Of a stretch of 64,000 nt of DNA, positions 26,904-34,789 are shown piece by piece. How positions within the stretch are numbered: the first letter of the stretch is position 1; the number at the start of each line of letters is the position of its first letter. Below the pieces are notes generated by a model. That model had not been told where the DNA came from, did not search any database, and saw nothing but the letters and a program-made list of their open reading frames with translations. A program made the position numbers and the translations under genes. This stretch comes from Sulfuricystis multivorans. GTDB taxonomy: Bacteria; Pseudomonadota; Gammaproteobacteria; Burkholderiales; Rhodocyclaceae. The stretch spans positions 1-64,000 of the forward strand of contig NZ_AP018719.1 of the NCBI RefSeq assembly GCF_003966565.1, in the 5' to 3' direction.

Positions 26904-27678
26904 GGAGCTGTTGCACCGCACCGTTGAGGTCCATGTTATTGGCTGCGGCGGCACCGGATCGCAGTTGCTTCCGCGCCTCGCCCAACTGAGCAAGTGTATG
27001 GTGGCTCTTGGCCATCCACACGGTCTCAATGTGCATGTGTGGGACGCTGATACCGTGTCCGAACACAACTGTCTCCGTCAGAATTTTTTTCCTTGTGATG
27101 TAGGCCACAACAAGGCCAGCATCATGGTCAATCGGTTGAATATCGGTTTTGGTCTTGCATGGCATGACGAGCCGCGACTATTCACCAGTGATGCGCTTGA
27201 GCTTAAATCGGTGGACTTCATCATCGGCTGCGTGGATTCCAAGGCGGCGCGTCGAGAGATTGATGCCTTTGCTCGGAAGTCGTATCACTCCGGGTACTGG
27301 ATTGATGCCGGGAACGATGCCGTATCGGGACAGGTGGTCGTCGGTCAGTACGGCAAAGCCGTGGCCAATGACCCGATGCGCTTGCCTTTGGTATCGGAGC
27401 TTTACCCCGAAATCGTAACCGGTCCGGACGACAATTCACCATCATGCTCGGCTCGGGAAAGCATCCTAAAGCAAGGGCTAGCCACCAACGCGATGGCTGC
27501 GGCATGGATTTATGGATGGCTGGCCGAGGCGCTGCGTTACGGTCAGATCAGCTACTCCGGTATTTTCTTCAACCTCGCTACCGGGCGCTCCTCGTCCATT
27601 CCGGTCAAATGTTATCCACAAAATCTGTGGATAACTAACCCACCTAACTTCGCGGAAACGGCCAACTCTGCGAGCTAA
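26872..27678 (+). CDS. PRTRC ThiF-family E1-like activating enzyme
   Basis: This 268-residue E1-like protein would adenylate the C terminus of the ubiquitin-like partner. Visible motifs are HVIGCGGTGSQLLPRL (ATP-binding glycine loop), WDADTVSEHNCLRQNFF with DVGHNKA, the Rossmann strand IIGCVDSKAARREID, and YWIDAGNDAVSGQVV. A candidate thioester Cys is C192 in SPSCSARES. ATG 26872 is preferred because GGGGA lies about 10 bases upstream, while ATG 26863 abuts it. The gene overlaps gene A by 32 bp. Its 3' end contains two DnaA boxes (27612-27634). Confidence 0.88.
   Translation: MTTENVHILSEELLHRTVEVHVIGCGGTGSQLLPRLAQLSKCMVALGHPHGLNVHVWDADTVSEHNCLRQNFFPCDVGHNKASIMVNRLNIGFGLAWHDEPRLFTSDALELKSVDFIIGCVDSKAARREIDAFARKSYHSGYWIDAGNDAVSGQVVVGQYGKAVANDPMRLPLVSELYPEIVTGPDDNSPSCSARESILKQGLATNAMAAAWIYGWLAEALRYGQISYSGIFFNLATGRSSSIPVKCYPQNLWITNPPNFAETANSAS
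27611..27635. promoter_or_regulatory. Two head-to-head perfect DnaA boxes
   Basis: TTATCCACA at 27612-27620 and its reverse complement TGTGGATAA at 27626-27634 form an inverted pair with a 5-bp centre. Both are exact matches to the consensus. They lie in the last codons of the ThiF gene and mark the left edge of a repeat-rich gap. Confidence 0.7.
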
Positions 27679-27726
27679 AGTTGGTCGTGATCAATTTCTA
27701 GCCAATTCTCGAAATAAACCCAGATT

Positions 27727-27750
27727 GTCCATTAGGCCGTCCATTAGGCC
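27727..27750. repeat. 12-bp perfect tandem duplication
   Basis: GTCCATTAGGCC occurs twice without spacer (27727-27738 and 27739-27750), in the non-coding gap after the PRTRC cassette. Confidence 0.8.
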
Positions 27751-27913
27751 GTCTTGTGACCCGATGAGCGAGAACAGGTCTTGAGATGTCGGACTGATCA
27801 GGCACTATCAAACTGCGGGCGGGTTCGTCGTGCGGACGCAAACGGCCTCGCCCTCGCCGCAAAATCGCCTCGCGCCCTAATGAACAATCCTGGATAAGTG
27901 CAACGAGATTGCT

Positions 27914-28041
27914 CGCAATAGCTGCGACGCCGTTCGGTTCGGTCTGAAATAGCTGCGACGCTGTTGCGTCCTACGCCAACTCACAAAGACATTTCAAGCA
28001 ACCTTGTCGCGATTATTTCTGAACTGTCGCAACTATTTCTG
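27914..28041. repeat. Four copies of an AATARYTGCGAC motif, two in each direction
   Basis: Direct copies lie at 27914-27930 and 27944-27960 (AATAGCTGCGACG). Inverted copies lie at 28004-28021 and 28024-28041 (TGTCGC, about 5-6 bases, TATTTCTG), with TGTCGC exactly 20 bp apart. The same pair with the same 20-bp spacing recurs at 34432-34469. The 27679-28112 gap has no gene I can support. Together with DnaA boxes and the 12-bp tandem repeat it looks like an origin, centromere or operator region. Confidence 0.75.
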
Positions 28042-28112
28042 TCAGCTTTTGTTACGACGGCGGACGCAAAAAAAAACAGAAACACCCAGTGCCGTTCAGT
28101 AGCCTTGGCTGC

Positions 28113-28838
28113 ATGGATATCAAACACATCTCCCCTCTCCTCGGGGCCCTTGACGACGGATATCGCCATCGCCCTCATGAAATGCTTGGCTTCTTCATCA
28201 GTGGCGTGATGTCTCTTTGTGGACTGTCAGAATGGCATACGATCCCGGAAGAAATCCGGCCCAAAATCAACGAAGCAGTCGAGGTCTACGCCGACATCGT
28301 TGAATCCAGCAAGCCCTTCGAGGACGTCATGGGACCGCTCTACATGGAGCTTGCTTCTCGCGGCGGTCGCCAGCAGCTCGGGCAGTATTTCACGCCCTGG
28401 GATGTGGCATCGATGATGGCCCAGGTGATTGCTGGAGAAAAGCCGGAGGACACCGGGCGTCTGCTGAAGGTCTGCGATCCTGCGTGTGGAAGTGGGGTGA
28501 TGCTTCTCGCCTTTGCACACCATGCTCTTTTCAACTGGGGCGAAGATGCCTTGATTCGCCTGTCGATGACCGGCTGCGACATCGATGCCTATTGTTCCCG
28601 GCTCACGGCAGTCCAGCTGGTGGCTAACTGCAACATCTTCAATTTCAGTTTTGGCGAGATCCTTGTTCTTTGTGGCGACTCTCTCTTCCCCGAAAAAGGC
28701 ATGGAAACCATTGTTCATGCTACGGCTCCGACGGTCTCAAGAGTGTTGCCTGCCCAGGCCCCAGAACGTCTGACTGCCCTAGCTGAGGCAGCTCATGCCC
28801 ATCCAGACGTATATCAGCACGAGTTATTCGCCGCCTGA
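28113..28838 (+). CDS. N6-adenine DNA methylase-like protein lacking motif IV
   Basis: The 241-residue product contains GQYFTPWDVASMMAQ and motif I (CDPACGSGVMLLAFAHHA), typical of HsdM/N-6 methylases. The chain ends soon after ILVLCGDSLFPE, where the catalytic (N/D)PP(Y/F) motif would be expected. It could bind S-adenosylmethionine without methylating or act with a partner. ATG 28113 is preferred, GTG 28089 is possible, and neither has a good ribosome binding site. The gene follows the repeat-rich gap. Confidence 0.75.
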   Translation: MDIKHISPLLGALDDGYRHRPHEMLGFFISGVMSLCGLSEWHTIPEEIRPKINEAVEVYADIVESSKPFEDVMGPLYMELASRGGRQQLGQYFTPWDVASMMAQVIAGEKPEDTGRLLKVCDPACGSGVMLLAFAHHALFNWGEDALIRLSMTGCDIDAYCSRLTAVQLVANCNIFNFSFGEILVLCGDSLFPEKGMETIVHATAPTVSRVLPAQAPERLTALAEAAHAHPDVYQHELFAA

Positions 28839-28856
28839 TGGCATGGGGGGATCGCT

Positions 28857-29129
28857 TTGCTAAATGATGCCTACGATCCACTGATCGAAGCCGCCAGAAA
28901 CAACTCGCCGGATGGGCCTGAGCTGCTGCGACAGTTGGGCGAAAAGCTATACGCCGCAAATAGCGACCGCCTGAGATCCATTGACGAAGGTATTATGGCA
29001 GCCAAGCGCAACCTGGTGCTTTACTCGAGATTCTTCCCCCCTGAAGTTGCAGCGGCGGTACACGTCTATTACGGACTGGATGAGCCGCTTCTCCTTTCAC
29101 GCTCGAGTTCCACATCTCCTGTGGCCTGA
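28857..29129 (+). CDS. Small hypothetical protein
   Basis: A 90-residue frame from TTG 28857, with a GGGGGGA stretch about 6 bases upstream. It is mostly helical (DPLIEAARNNSPDGPELLRQL). No family recognised. The final residues run into a Ser/Thr-rich tail close to the IS605-like hairpin, so the C terminus might have been altered. Confidence 0.45.
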   Translation: MLNDAYDPLIEAARNNSPDGPELLRQLGEKLYAANSDRLRSIDEGIMAAKRNLVLYSRFFPPEVAAAVHVYYGLDEPLLLSRSSSTSPVA

Positions 29130-29137
29130 TCAGGTAC

Positions 29138-29174
29138 GCGACAGTCCCCGGCCTTTAGGCCGGGGAAGGATGTC
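29138..29174. mobile_element. Solo IS200/IS605-type right-end hairpin
   Basis: The hairpin CCCCGGCCTTTAGGCCGGGG (29146-29165) is flanked by GACAGT and AAGGATGTC. This arrangement resembles the right end of IS605-family elements and the 3' end of the TnpB guide RNA. No tnpA or tnpB is present nearby. A related copy is at 62851-62884. Confidence 0.5.
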
Positions 29175-29276
29175 GAGATCTCCAGAAGGCAAACAGAGAA
29201 AAGTTTGCCTTGCACGGCCTAGAATTGTTCGGTAAGGCGGCCGTCCAGGCATGCATGAACATCGGAATGGGGCGTA

Positions 29277-32192
29277 ATGATTCAGGCTATCAGGCACCGG
29301 GAAGAGACGATCAACACTCAGCTTGCAATCGTTCTCAGCAAGCTGGGCGTCAATGCGGATGCCGAGACGATCCATCGACATGGACAGCAGCGACCGGATG
29401 TGATGTTTCTGTTGGGTGGCGTCCGTGTCGTGATCGAGGGCAAGTATGAGGACGTTCCCGATGCGGAAAACACTGTGCTGCGCGACGCCAGGCAGCGCGT
29501 TCAAAGCGGCATCTGTCACATCGCCGTAGCGCTGATTTATCCCAAGACGCTTCGAGCGGTTCGCGTAGGGGATCTTGAGGCGGCGTTGTCGAAAAGCAGG
29601 TTGAGGCACCTGGTCATTTCCGAGACAGGAGAGACGGACTGGGCTGAAGGAAGTCCCGACGAAGTGCTTGCATCTTTGCGTCGGGCGCACGAGGCGATGA
29701 CGAAAGACGACATCGTTGCAGCCTCGGCAGAGAGGTTGTCTCAGCGCATCCAGTCCATCGCCGATCTGTGGGCAGGCGCTGGTGGTGTATGCGACAAGCT
29801 CTCCGATGTCCTGGGGATGCCTCCGAGGCGCGGGGAGACTGCGGATGAGCGTGATGGCCGCCGCGAAACGGCGGCCAAGGTAGCTGCGCTGGTACTGGCA
29901 AACGCCATGATCTTTCAGGAGCAACTGGCGGCAACGAACGCGGATGGACGCATCGACTCGCTGCGGGCCTACGACAACGCCGCAGACCCGATCAATGAGA
30001 TCAAGGCGCACTGGCGCTGGATTTGGACGCGCATCAACTACGTCCCGATCTTTCAGATTGGTGAGGCCATACTCGAAGAAGTGCCGATCACCCAGGGCGC
30101 CATTGCGGCGGTTCGCTGGCTCAAGGACGAGGCCAAGGCGATCTGCGCCAATCAATCGGCGCTGAGGCACGACCTGATGGGACGCATCTACCACTGGCTG
30201 CTGCATCATGCCAAATACCTTGGGACGTATTACACGGCCACCTCATCGGCCACGATGCTCCTCAAGCTCACCTTCGCGCAGAAGTGGGACATTGATTTCG
30301 GCTCGCTGAAAAAGCTGGTCGATTTCGTTGCTGCCGATCTGGCTTGCGGCACGGGCACGCTGCTGATGGCGACGGCGCAGGCCATCACGGACCGGTTCAT
30401 CGTCGACCGGGTGAGTTCCGGGAGGAAGATCGAGCAGACCGATCTGAAGCATCTGCACGAGACCCTGATGGAAAACATCATCTACGGCTACGACGTGCTT
30501 CCGTCGGCGGTGCATCTCACCGCATCGACACTTGGAATGCTTGCGCCAGAGGTGACATACCGCAGGATGAACCTATTTACGATGCCGATGGGTGTTCAAG
30601 GCCGCACGCTGCGGCTTGGCAGCCTGGACTTCATCGGACATCGCACGGTGCCCACCCAGTTCACGCTCGACTACAGCCAAATGGAGGTCAAACAGACGGG
30701 CGTTGTCTCCGAGCACTACACGAAGGCCGAGGTGCCGGTCCTCGACCTGTGCGTGATGAATCCCCCGTTTGTGCGCTCCGTGGGCGGCAATCTGCTCTTC
30801 GGCAGCCTGCCGGACGATGAGCGTGACAAGCTACAGGCGGAGCTGAAGCGGCGCGCACAGAATCTCAAGGCGTCGATCACGGCGGGCCTGGGCAGCGTGT
30901 TCATGGCGATTGCGGACAAGCACCTACGCGCGGGCGGGCGCATGGCGTTCATTCTTCCTGCGGCCCTGGCGACGGGGGAAGCCTGGGGTGAGAGTCGCAG
31001 GCTCATTGCCGACGGATACCACCTTGAGGTCGTGATCGTCAGCCACGACGCGGAGCGGCCAAACTTCTCCGAGAACACCGACCTGTCCGAACTGATGTTC
31101 GTTGCGAGGAAGCTTAAGCGCAATGAGACGCCTGGTAGAACGCTCTACGTGAACCTGTGGCACAACCCGGCCACGATCTACGAGGCTATGGATATGACCT
31201 CGCGCATTGTGGGCACTCGTGCGGCAGACGTAGAAAGCGGGGCGGTCGCGCCCATCACAGGCAGCGACGGGCGCAAGCTCGCAGAGATCGTATCCCTTCC
31301 TGCGGCCCAAGGTGAGGAGCAATGGATCGGGGTGCAATTCGCGCAAACATGGACGCTACGGGTGGCGGTTCAGCTGCTCAGAGACAAAGTGCTCGCTGTC
31401 CCAGGGAGTCAGCCAGTTACCGTGCCTCTGTGCCGCGTTTCTGAGATTGGCGGTCTTGGGAATGATCAACGCGACATTCACGACGCCTTCGAGCTGTCGG
31501 ACTGGTCGCCTTATCCGGCGTTTTGGAATCACGATGCGAAGTCCGTGCTCTCCATTGCGCAGAGACCAAACGCATTTCTTGCGCCACGCACGACGCCGGC
31601 AAAAGGGCGCACCAAGATCAAAAACCAGGAGTCCGTCTGGGGCAAGGCCGGGCGCATCTTGCTGGTCGAGCGGGTTCGTACAAACTCGCATCGCGTTTTG
31701 GCGGTCGGATTCGAGCAAGCGGTTCTCGGCAATACCTGGTGGGCGCTCAAAGCCAACCTGGCAGCCGAGCAAGAAAAGGCCCTGCTGCTGTGGCTCAATT
31801 CAACCCCGTCTCTGCTTTTGATGCTATCGCGTCGCGTTGTCACGCAAGGCGCATGGATGAAGATCAAAAAGCCGCAGTGGGAGGCGATGCCGGTCCTCGA
31901 TGTGCGCAACCTGGCCGACAATGCTCTTCACCAACTGGCAGACGCCTACGACCGTCTCAGCGGTCAAGAACTGCAAGCGCTCGCCAGGCTCAACGTCGAT
32001 CCTGTGCGCGCGGAAATCGACGCGGCAATCAGCGCGGCACTCCACCTGCCAGACATGAAGGCCTTGCGCGAACTTCTCGCGCGTGAGCCTGGGTTGACGG
32101 GAAAGGGCATCTCGTTCAAGCCTGGACAGACCGGGTTATTTGGCAAAGACGAGCTACCTGGGACACATCCTGTTCAAATCGAGCTTCTTTGA
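29277..32192 (+). CDS. Type IIG-like restriction-modification enzyme
   Basis: This 971-residue single-chain enzyme joins a nuclease and an adenine methylase. The N terminus has a PD-(D/E)XK site: P40, D41, then E54-G-K56 in RPDVMFLLGG and VVIEGKYED. Methylase motif I is ADLACGTGTLL (about residue 353) and motif IV is MNPPFVRS (about 494). The last 350 residues are probably the target-recognition domain. No separate specificity or restriction gene is nearby. It would protect the element or kill DNA lacking the mark; the site is unknown. Confidence 0.85.
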   Translation: MIQAIRHREETINTQLAIVLSKLGVNADAETIHRHGQQRPDVMFLLGGVRVVIEGKYEDVPDAENTVLRDARQRVQSGICHIAVALIYPKTLRAVRVGDLEAALSKSRLRHLVISETGETDWAEGSPDEVLASLRRAHEAMTKDDIVAASAERLSQRIQSIADLWAGAGGVCDKLSDVLGMPPRRGETADERDGRRETAAKVAALVLANAMIFQEQLAATNADGRIDSLRAYDNAADPINEIKAHWRWIWTRINYVPIFQIGEAILEEVPITQGAIAAVRWLKDEAKAICANQSALRHDLMGRIYHWLLHHAKYLGTYYTATSSATMLLKLTFAQKWDIDFGSLKKLVDFVAADLACGTGTLLMATAQAITDRFIVDRVSSGRKIEQTDLKHLHETLMENIIYGYDVLPSAVHLTASTLGMLAPEVTYRRMNLFTMPMGVQGRTLRLGSLDFIGHRTVPTQFTLDYSQMEVKQTGVVSEHYTKAEVPVLDLCVMNPPFVRSVGGNLLFGSLPDDERDKLQAELKRRAQNLKASITAGLGSVFMAIADKHLRAGGRMAFILPAALATGEAWGESRRLIADGYHLEVVIVSHDAERPNFSENTDLSELMFVARKLKRNETPGRTLYVNLWHNPATIYEAMDMTSRIVGTRAADVESGAVAPITGSDGRKLAEIVSLPAAQGEEQWIGVQFAQTWTLRVAVQLLRDKVLAVPGSQPVTVPLCRVSEIGGLGNDQRDIHDAFELSDWSPYPAFWNHDAKSVLSIAQRPNAFLAPRTTPAKGRTKIKNQESVWGKAGRILLVERVRTNSHRVLAVGFEQAVLGNTWWALKANLAAEQEKALLLWLNSTPSLLLMLSRRVVTQGAWMKIKKPQWEAMPVLDVRNLADNALHQLADAYDRLSGQELQALARLNVDPVRAEIDAAISAALHLPDMKALRELLAREPGLTGKGISFKPGQTGLFGKDELPGTHPVQIELL

Positions 32193-32217
32193 GCGCGGTC
32201 TTGATTTCAGATATCTG

Positions 32218-32255
32218 TAACTTTTCCAGAAAAGCACGGGGCGGGTTGGCAAAAT
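32218..32255 (+). promoter_or_regulatory. CAGAAA-type promoter before the WGR-like gene
   Basis: ACTTTTCCAGAAA (CAGAAA 32227-32232), 17 bp, then CAAAAT at 32250-32255. The ATG at 32282 follows AGGAGAT. Confidence 0.6.
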
Positions 32256-32281
32256 GATCTCGTGCCCAATAGGAGATCGCT

Positions 32282-32689
32282 ATGCCCCGTCCTGTGATTT
32301 TCGGAACCGTCATCCGTCAAATCGATATGCATCACTCCAGTCCCGGCAAAGATAAGGATTATCGGATCACCATTGCTCAAGATCCGGACGGTTTATGTCG
32401 GGTCTATACGGAATATGGCCCCGCCTGCAAGCTGCAGAACGGAAAGGAGCAGACTAAAAAGCCTACTTCCGTCATTCTCGCCGAAGTCATGGCAAACGAC
32501 CTCCGCGACAGGAAGATCAAGCAGACCGACTCCTATGCGGTGATCAGCGATCAGCGGTTTTCCGCGGCTGCAACGTCGCCGGCCAAGCCCGCCCTCGCCC
32601 AAACGCCCCCCCAGGCGCCGGTGCGCAAGCTGATCAGCGCAGATTCCCTTTCCCCCGCCAGCCGCGCCGCTCTGGCCGCCATTTTCTGA
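32282..32689 (+). CDS. WGR-like small protein
   Basis: The 135-residue product has an N-terminal beta-rich part with a WGR-like pattern: KDYRITIAQDPDGLCRVYTE, then YGPACKLQNGKEQTKKP in place of the WGR turn. WGR domains bind nucleic acid in MolR and PARP-like proteins; the similarity is weak. The C-terminal half is Pro/Ala rich and disordered, ending LSPASRAALAAIF. It is first in a three-gene unit with a metal-binding protein 11 bp downstream. Confidence 0.5.
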   Translation: MPRPVIFGTVIRQIDMHHSSPGKDKDYRITIAQDPDGLCRVYTEYGPACKLQNGKEQTKKPTSVILAEVMANDLRDRKIKQTDSYAVISDQRFSAAATSPAKPALAQTPPQAPVRKLISADSLSPASRAALAAIF

Positions 32690-32700
32690 GGAGTATCGAT

Positions 32701-33795
32701 ATGGAAGCCGTTGCCGAAACAACCACCTCAAAGGCTACTCGCCTCTCCGTCAATCGTGGTATCACCCTGACCATTCCGGTCATTGGCCGTATCACCGTCG
32801 GCCATACCATCGTCAAGAACGATAAGGTCCTGCCAGTAAAAGACGATCACTTCACCCTGACCACGCTCTTCCAGGACAAGAAAACCCGTGTCTGGGAGGA
32901 GCATCCCCTTCAAAAAACCCTGACTAAGGGCGAAGAGAAGCTGCGTGCCATCCCAGTGCGGATCGCCTACAACGACGTCAATCTAAACCTGCACAACAGC
33001 TTCAGCGCGTTCGACCCCCAAAAGGGGCGGGCGCTATGCGTCGGCAATGGCGACCGGGCGCGTCGTGTCACGGAAGATGGTGTAAAGGAAATCGATTGCC
33101 CGCGGCCAGAAGCTTGCGAATATGGCCAGCGTTATCGCTGCAAGAACTTCAGCCGTGCATATTTCCGCGTCGAAGGGCAGGAGGACGAGCTGGGCGCCTT
33201 TATCCTACGCACGACGTCGTTCAACTCCCTCGACCGGCTTGGCTCTCGCCTCAATCAACTCTCTGGTCTCACCGGCGGCTGCATCGCCAATATGCCCATG
33301 CTGCTGGTTCTTGAGACCAAGACCACCACTCAGTCTTTCCGTGAGCCGATTTATTTTGCGGATCTGGTAACCCGCCCGGGCATGAAGCTCCTGGATGCCG
33401 TCAAGGAAGCACGGGAGTACCAGGAATCCATGGAAAAGGCTGGCTTGTCCATTGAAGGACTGGAAGAAGCGCTGCGCGCCGGCCTGGGCAACAGCGACTT
33501 CGCCGATGACCTTGAGGATGCCGATGAATGGCTGTCCGACGAGGATCTGATCACCGCGGTTGAGCAGCAAGGGCGGCGCACCGGTCTGCGCGGAATGGAC
33601 AGCTTGACCCAGCGCCTGAATTTGCTCGCAACTCAACAGCCTGGTGGCGAGGAGGATGAACAATCGACCGGCCAGGGCGCCGAAGGTGCGCCGGCGGAAC
33701 AGCTTGGTGGGCCAGACGGCGCTCCCGTTGCCGGGGAAACATCGGCGCCCCCGGAAACCCCGGACGCCCAACAACCGGATCTGCTTGCGGCCTGA
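32701..33795 (+). CDS. Gp3-like metal-binding / recombination directionality factor-like protein
   Basis: The 364-residue product resembles a plasmid and phage family often labelled hydrolase or metal-binding protein, with a Gp3-like fold. It contains a Cys cluster (CPRPEACEYGQRYRCKNF) and the strands YFRVEGQ and GAFILRTTSFNSL. Gp3-like proteins include recombination directionality factors. A role in plasmid recombination is inference. The C-terminal 90 residues are Gly/Glu/Pro rich and probably unstructured. Confidence 0.6.
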   Translation: MEAVAETTTSKATRLSVNRGITLTIPVIGRITVGHTIVKNDKVLPVKDDHFTLTTLFQDKKTRVWEEHPLQKTLTKGEEKLRAIPVRIAYNDVNLNLHNSFSAFDPQKGRALCVGNGDRARRVTEDGVKEIDCPRPEACEYGQRYRCKNFSRAYFRVEGQEDELGAFILRTTSFNSLDRLGSRLNQLSGLTGGCIANMPMLLVLETKTTTQSFREPIYFADLVTRPGMKLLDAVKEAREYQESMEKAGLSIEGLEEALRAGLGNSDFADDLEDADEWLSDEDLITAVEQQGRRTGLRGMDSLTQRLNLLATQQPGGEEDEQSTGQGAEGAPAEQLGGPDGAPVAGETSAPPETPDAQQPDLLAA

Positions 33796-33807
33796 TAGGA
33801 GCGAAGC

Positions 33808-34068
33808 GTGGAATCTCAGCGCTTCCTCCTCCGCAGCACCCGCGGCGTGGCCCAGGAACTCGATTTCCGAGTAGAGCCAGTCGCGGGTGGCTACTGCGTC
33901 AAGAGCCAACATCGAATCGACGGTTGCCTGCCCCGCCCCGGCCCCTGCATGCTCACCCCTCTCCCGTTGTCCGCGGCGATGATCTGGGCCAACGATCGAG
34001 CCGCAAAGCTGGCCCGCTCATCGGCGGCATTACTCGCTGGACAGGATAGGGTTGGGTTTCTTCTCTAG
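33808..34068 (+). CDS. Small hypothetical protein
   Basis: 86 residues from GTG 33808, with TAGGAG about 7 bases upstream, 12 bp after the previous stop. Two strands (RFLLRSTRG, DFRVEPVAGG) precede a helical tail. No family recognised. Its 3' end overlaps the convergent gene at 34030 by 39 bp. Confidence 0.55.
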   Translation: MESQRFLLRSTRGVAQELDFRVEPVAGGYCVKSQHRIDGCLPRPGPCMLTPLPLSAAMIWANDRAAKLARSSAALLAGQDRVGFLL

Positions 34069-34413
34069 ATGGACAGCGTCGTACGGAGAAATGATTTTCC
34101 ACCCCTCAGGGGAAAAGGAAAGATCGAATTGCTCGGATTTCAAGTCGATTCTGGTGTTGCTAACGCCCTTGCTCCAAATTGACCCTATACGAAGTTTTCC
34201 CAGAAGTGTCAGCGCCTTGTCTCGTCGGATTATTTCCCCGAGGTTCCCGTTCTTGTCGATACGACGGAAGAAAACACGGACCTTCGGTACCGAATCGGCT
34301 TTTTTGTTTTTGGTGACTGGCCCATACCACCATGTAACAAGGTCCCCGTCCTCATTTCTCAGCTCGGGATCCTCGATGTTGAGCGTGCTGGTTTTGCGGA
34401 TGGGGATCTTCAT
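34030..34413 (-). CDS. Hypothetical protein, 127 residues
   Basis: A basic, beta-rich protein (VRVFFRRIDKNGNLGEIIRR, LKSEQFDLSFSPEGWKII). No family recognised. It overlaps the 3' end of the XRE-like gene by 62 bp and the convergent plus-strand gene. The repeat pair at 34432-34469 lies just upstream and may be its operator. Confidence 0.5.
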   Translation of the reverse strand: MKIPIRKTSTLNIEDPELRNEDGDLVTWWYGPVTKNKKADSVPKVRVFFRRIDKNGNLGEIIRRDKALTLLGKLRIGSIWSKGVSNTRIDLKSEQFDLSFSPEGWKIISPYDAVHLEKKPNPILSSE

Positions 34414-34789
34414 GATGCGATCCCCGCAATCCTGTCGCGTTTATTTCTGAAATGTCGCAGTAATTTCTGAAAATGACATGAGCGATTCGGTTCAGCTGAG
34501 GGATGGACGGGTACGGCCTGACAAAATCCGCGACGGACATGCCAAAGAATTCGGCTATGTCGTGGATGGTTCTGAGTCGGACGCGCTGGTCCTGTTCCTC
34601 TGCATCGATGCCCAGTCTGATGTTGGTAAACGTGTTGGGCCCTCCGCTGATCTTCCTGGAGAGGGATTTCCGGGTGATCTGCCCCAACGATCCCATGACC
34701 AGCAGATTCTGGTTCTCAACGTGCAATCCAAACCAGGAATGCACCGCACGCAAATGCAGCAACAGCAACCCAGTATGGTATTCCAGCAC
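34352..34789 (-). CDS. XRE-like helix-turn-helix protein
   Basis: The frame encodes up to 145 residues. The helix-turn-helix region is visible: MGSLGQITRKSLSRKISGG, then NIRLGIDAEEQ and VRLRTIHDIAEFFGMSVADF. The start is uncertain: GTG 34789 overlaps xseA by 74 bp, while ATG 34696 would remove the preceding helix (LRAVHSWFGLHV). The last 40 residues overlap the repeat pair and the next gene and may not be conserved. A regulator placed on its own candidate operator is plausible. Confidence 0.55.
   Translation of the reverse strand: MLEYHTGLLLLHLRAVHSWFGLHVENQNLLVMGSLGQITRKSLSRKISGGPNTFTNIRLGIDAEEQDQRVRLRTIHDIAEFFGMSVADFVRPYPSIPQLNRIAHVIFRNYCDISEINATGLRGSHHEDPHPQNQHAQHRGSRAEK
34432..34469. repeat. 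Second copy of the TGTCGC/TTTCTG repeat pair
   Basis: TGTCGCGTTTATTTCTG (34433-34449) and TGTCGCAGTAATTTCTG (34453-34469) have the same layout and 20-bp spacing as the pair at 28004-28041. They lie inside the end of the XRE-like reading frame and 20 bp upstream of the 34413 start. Confidence 0.75.
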
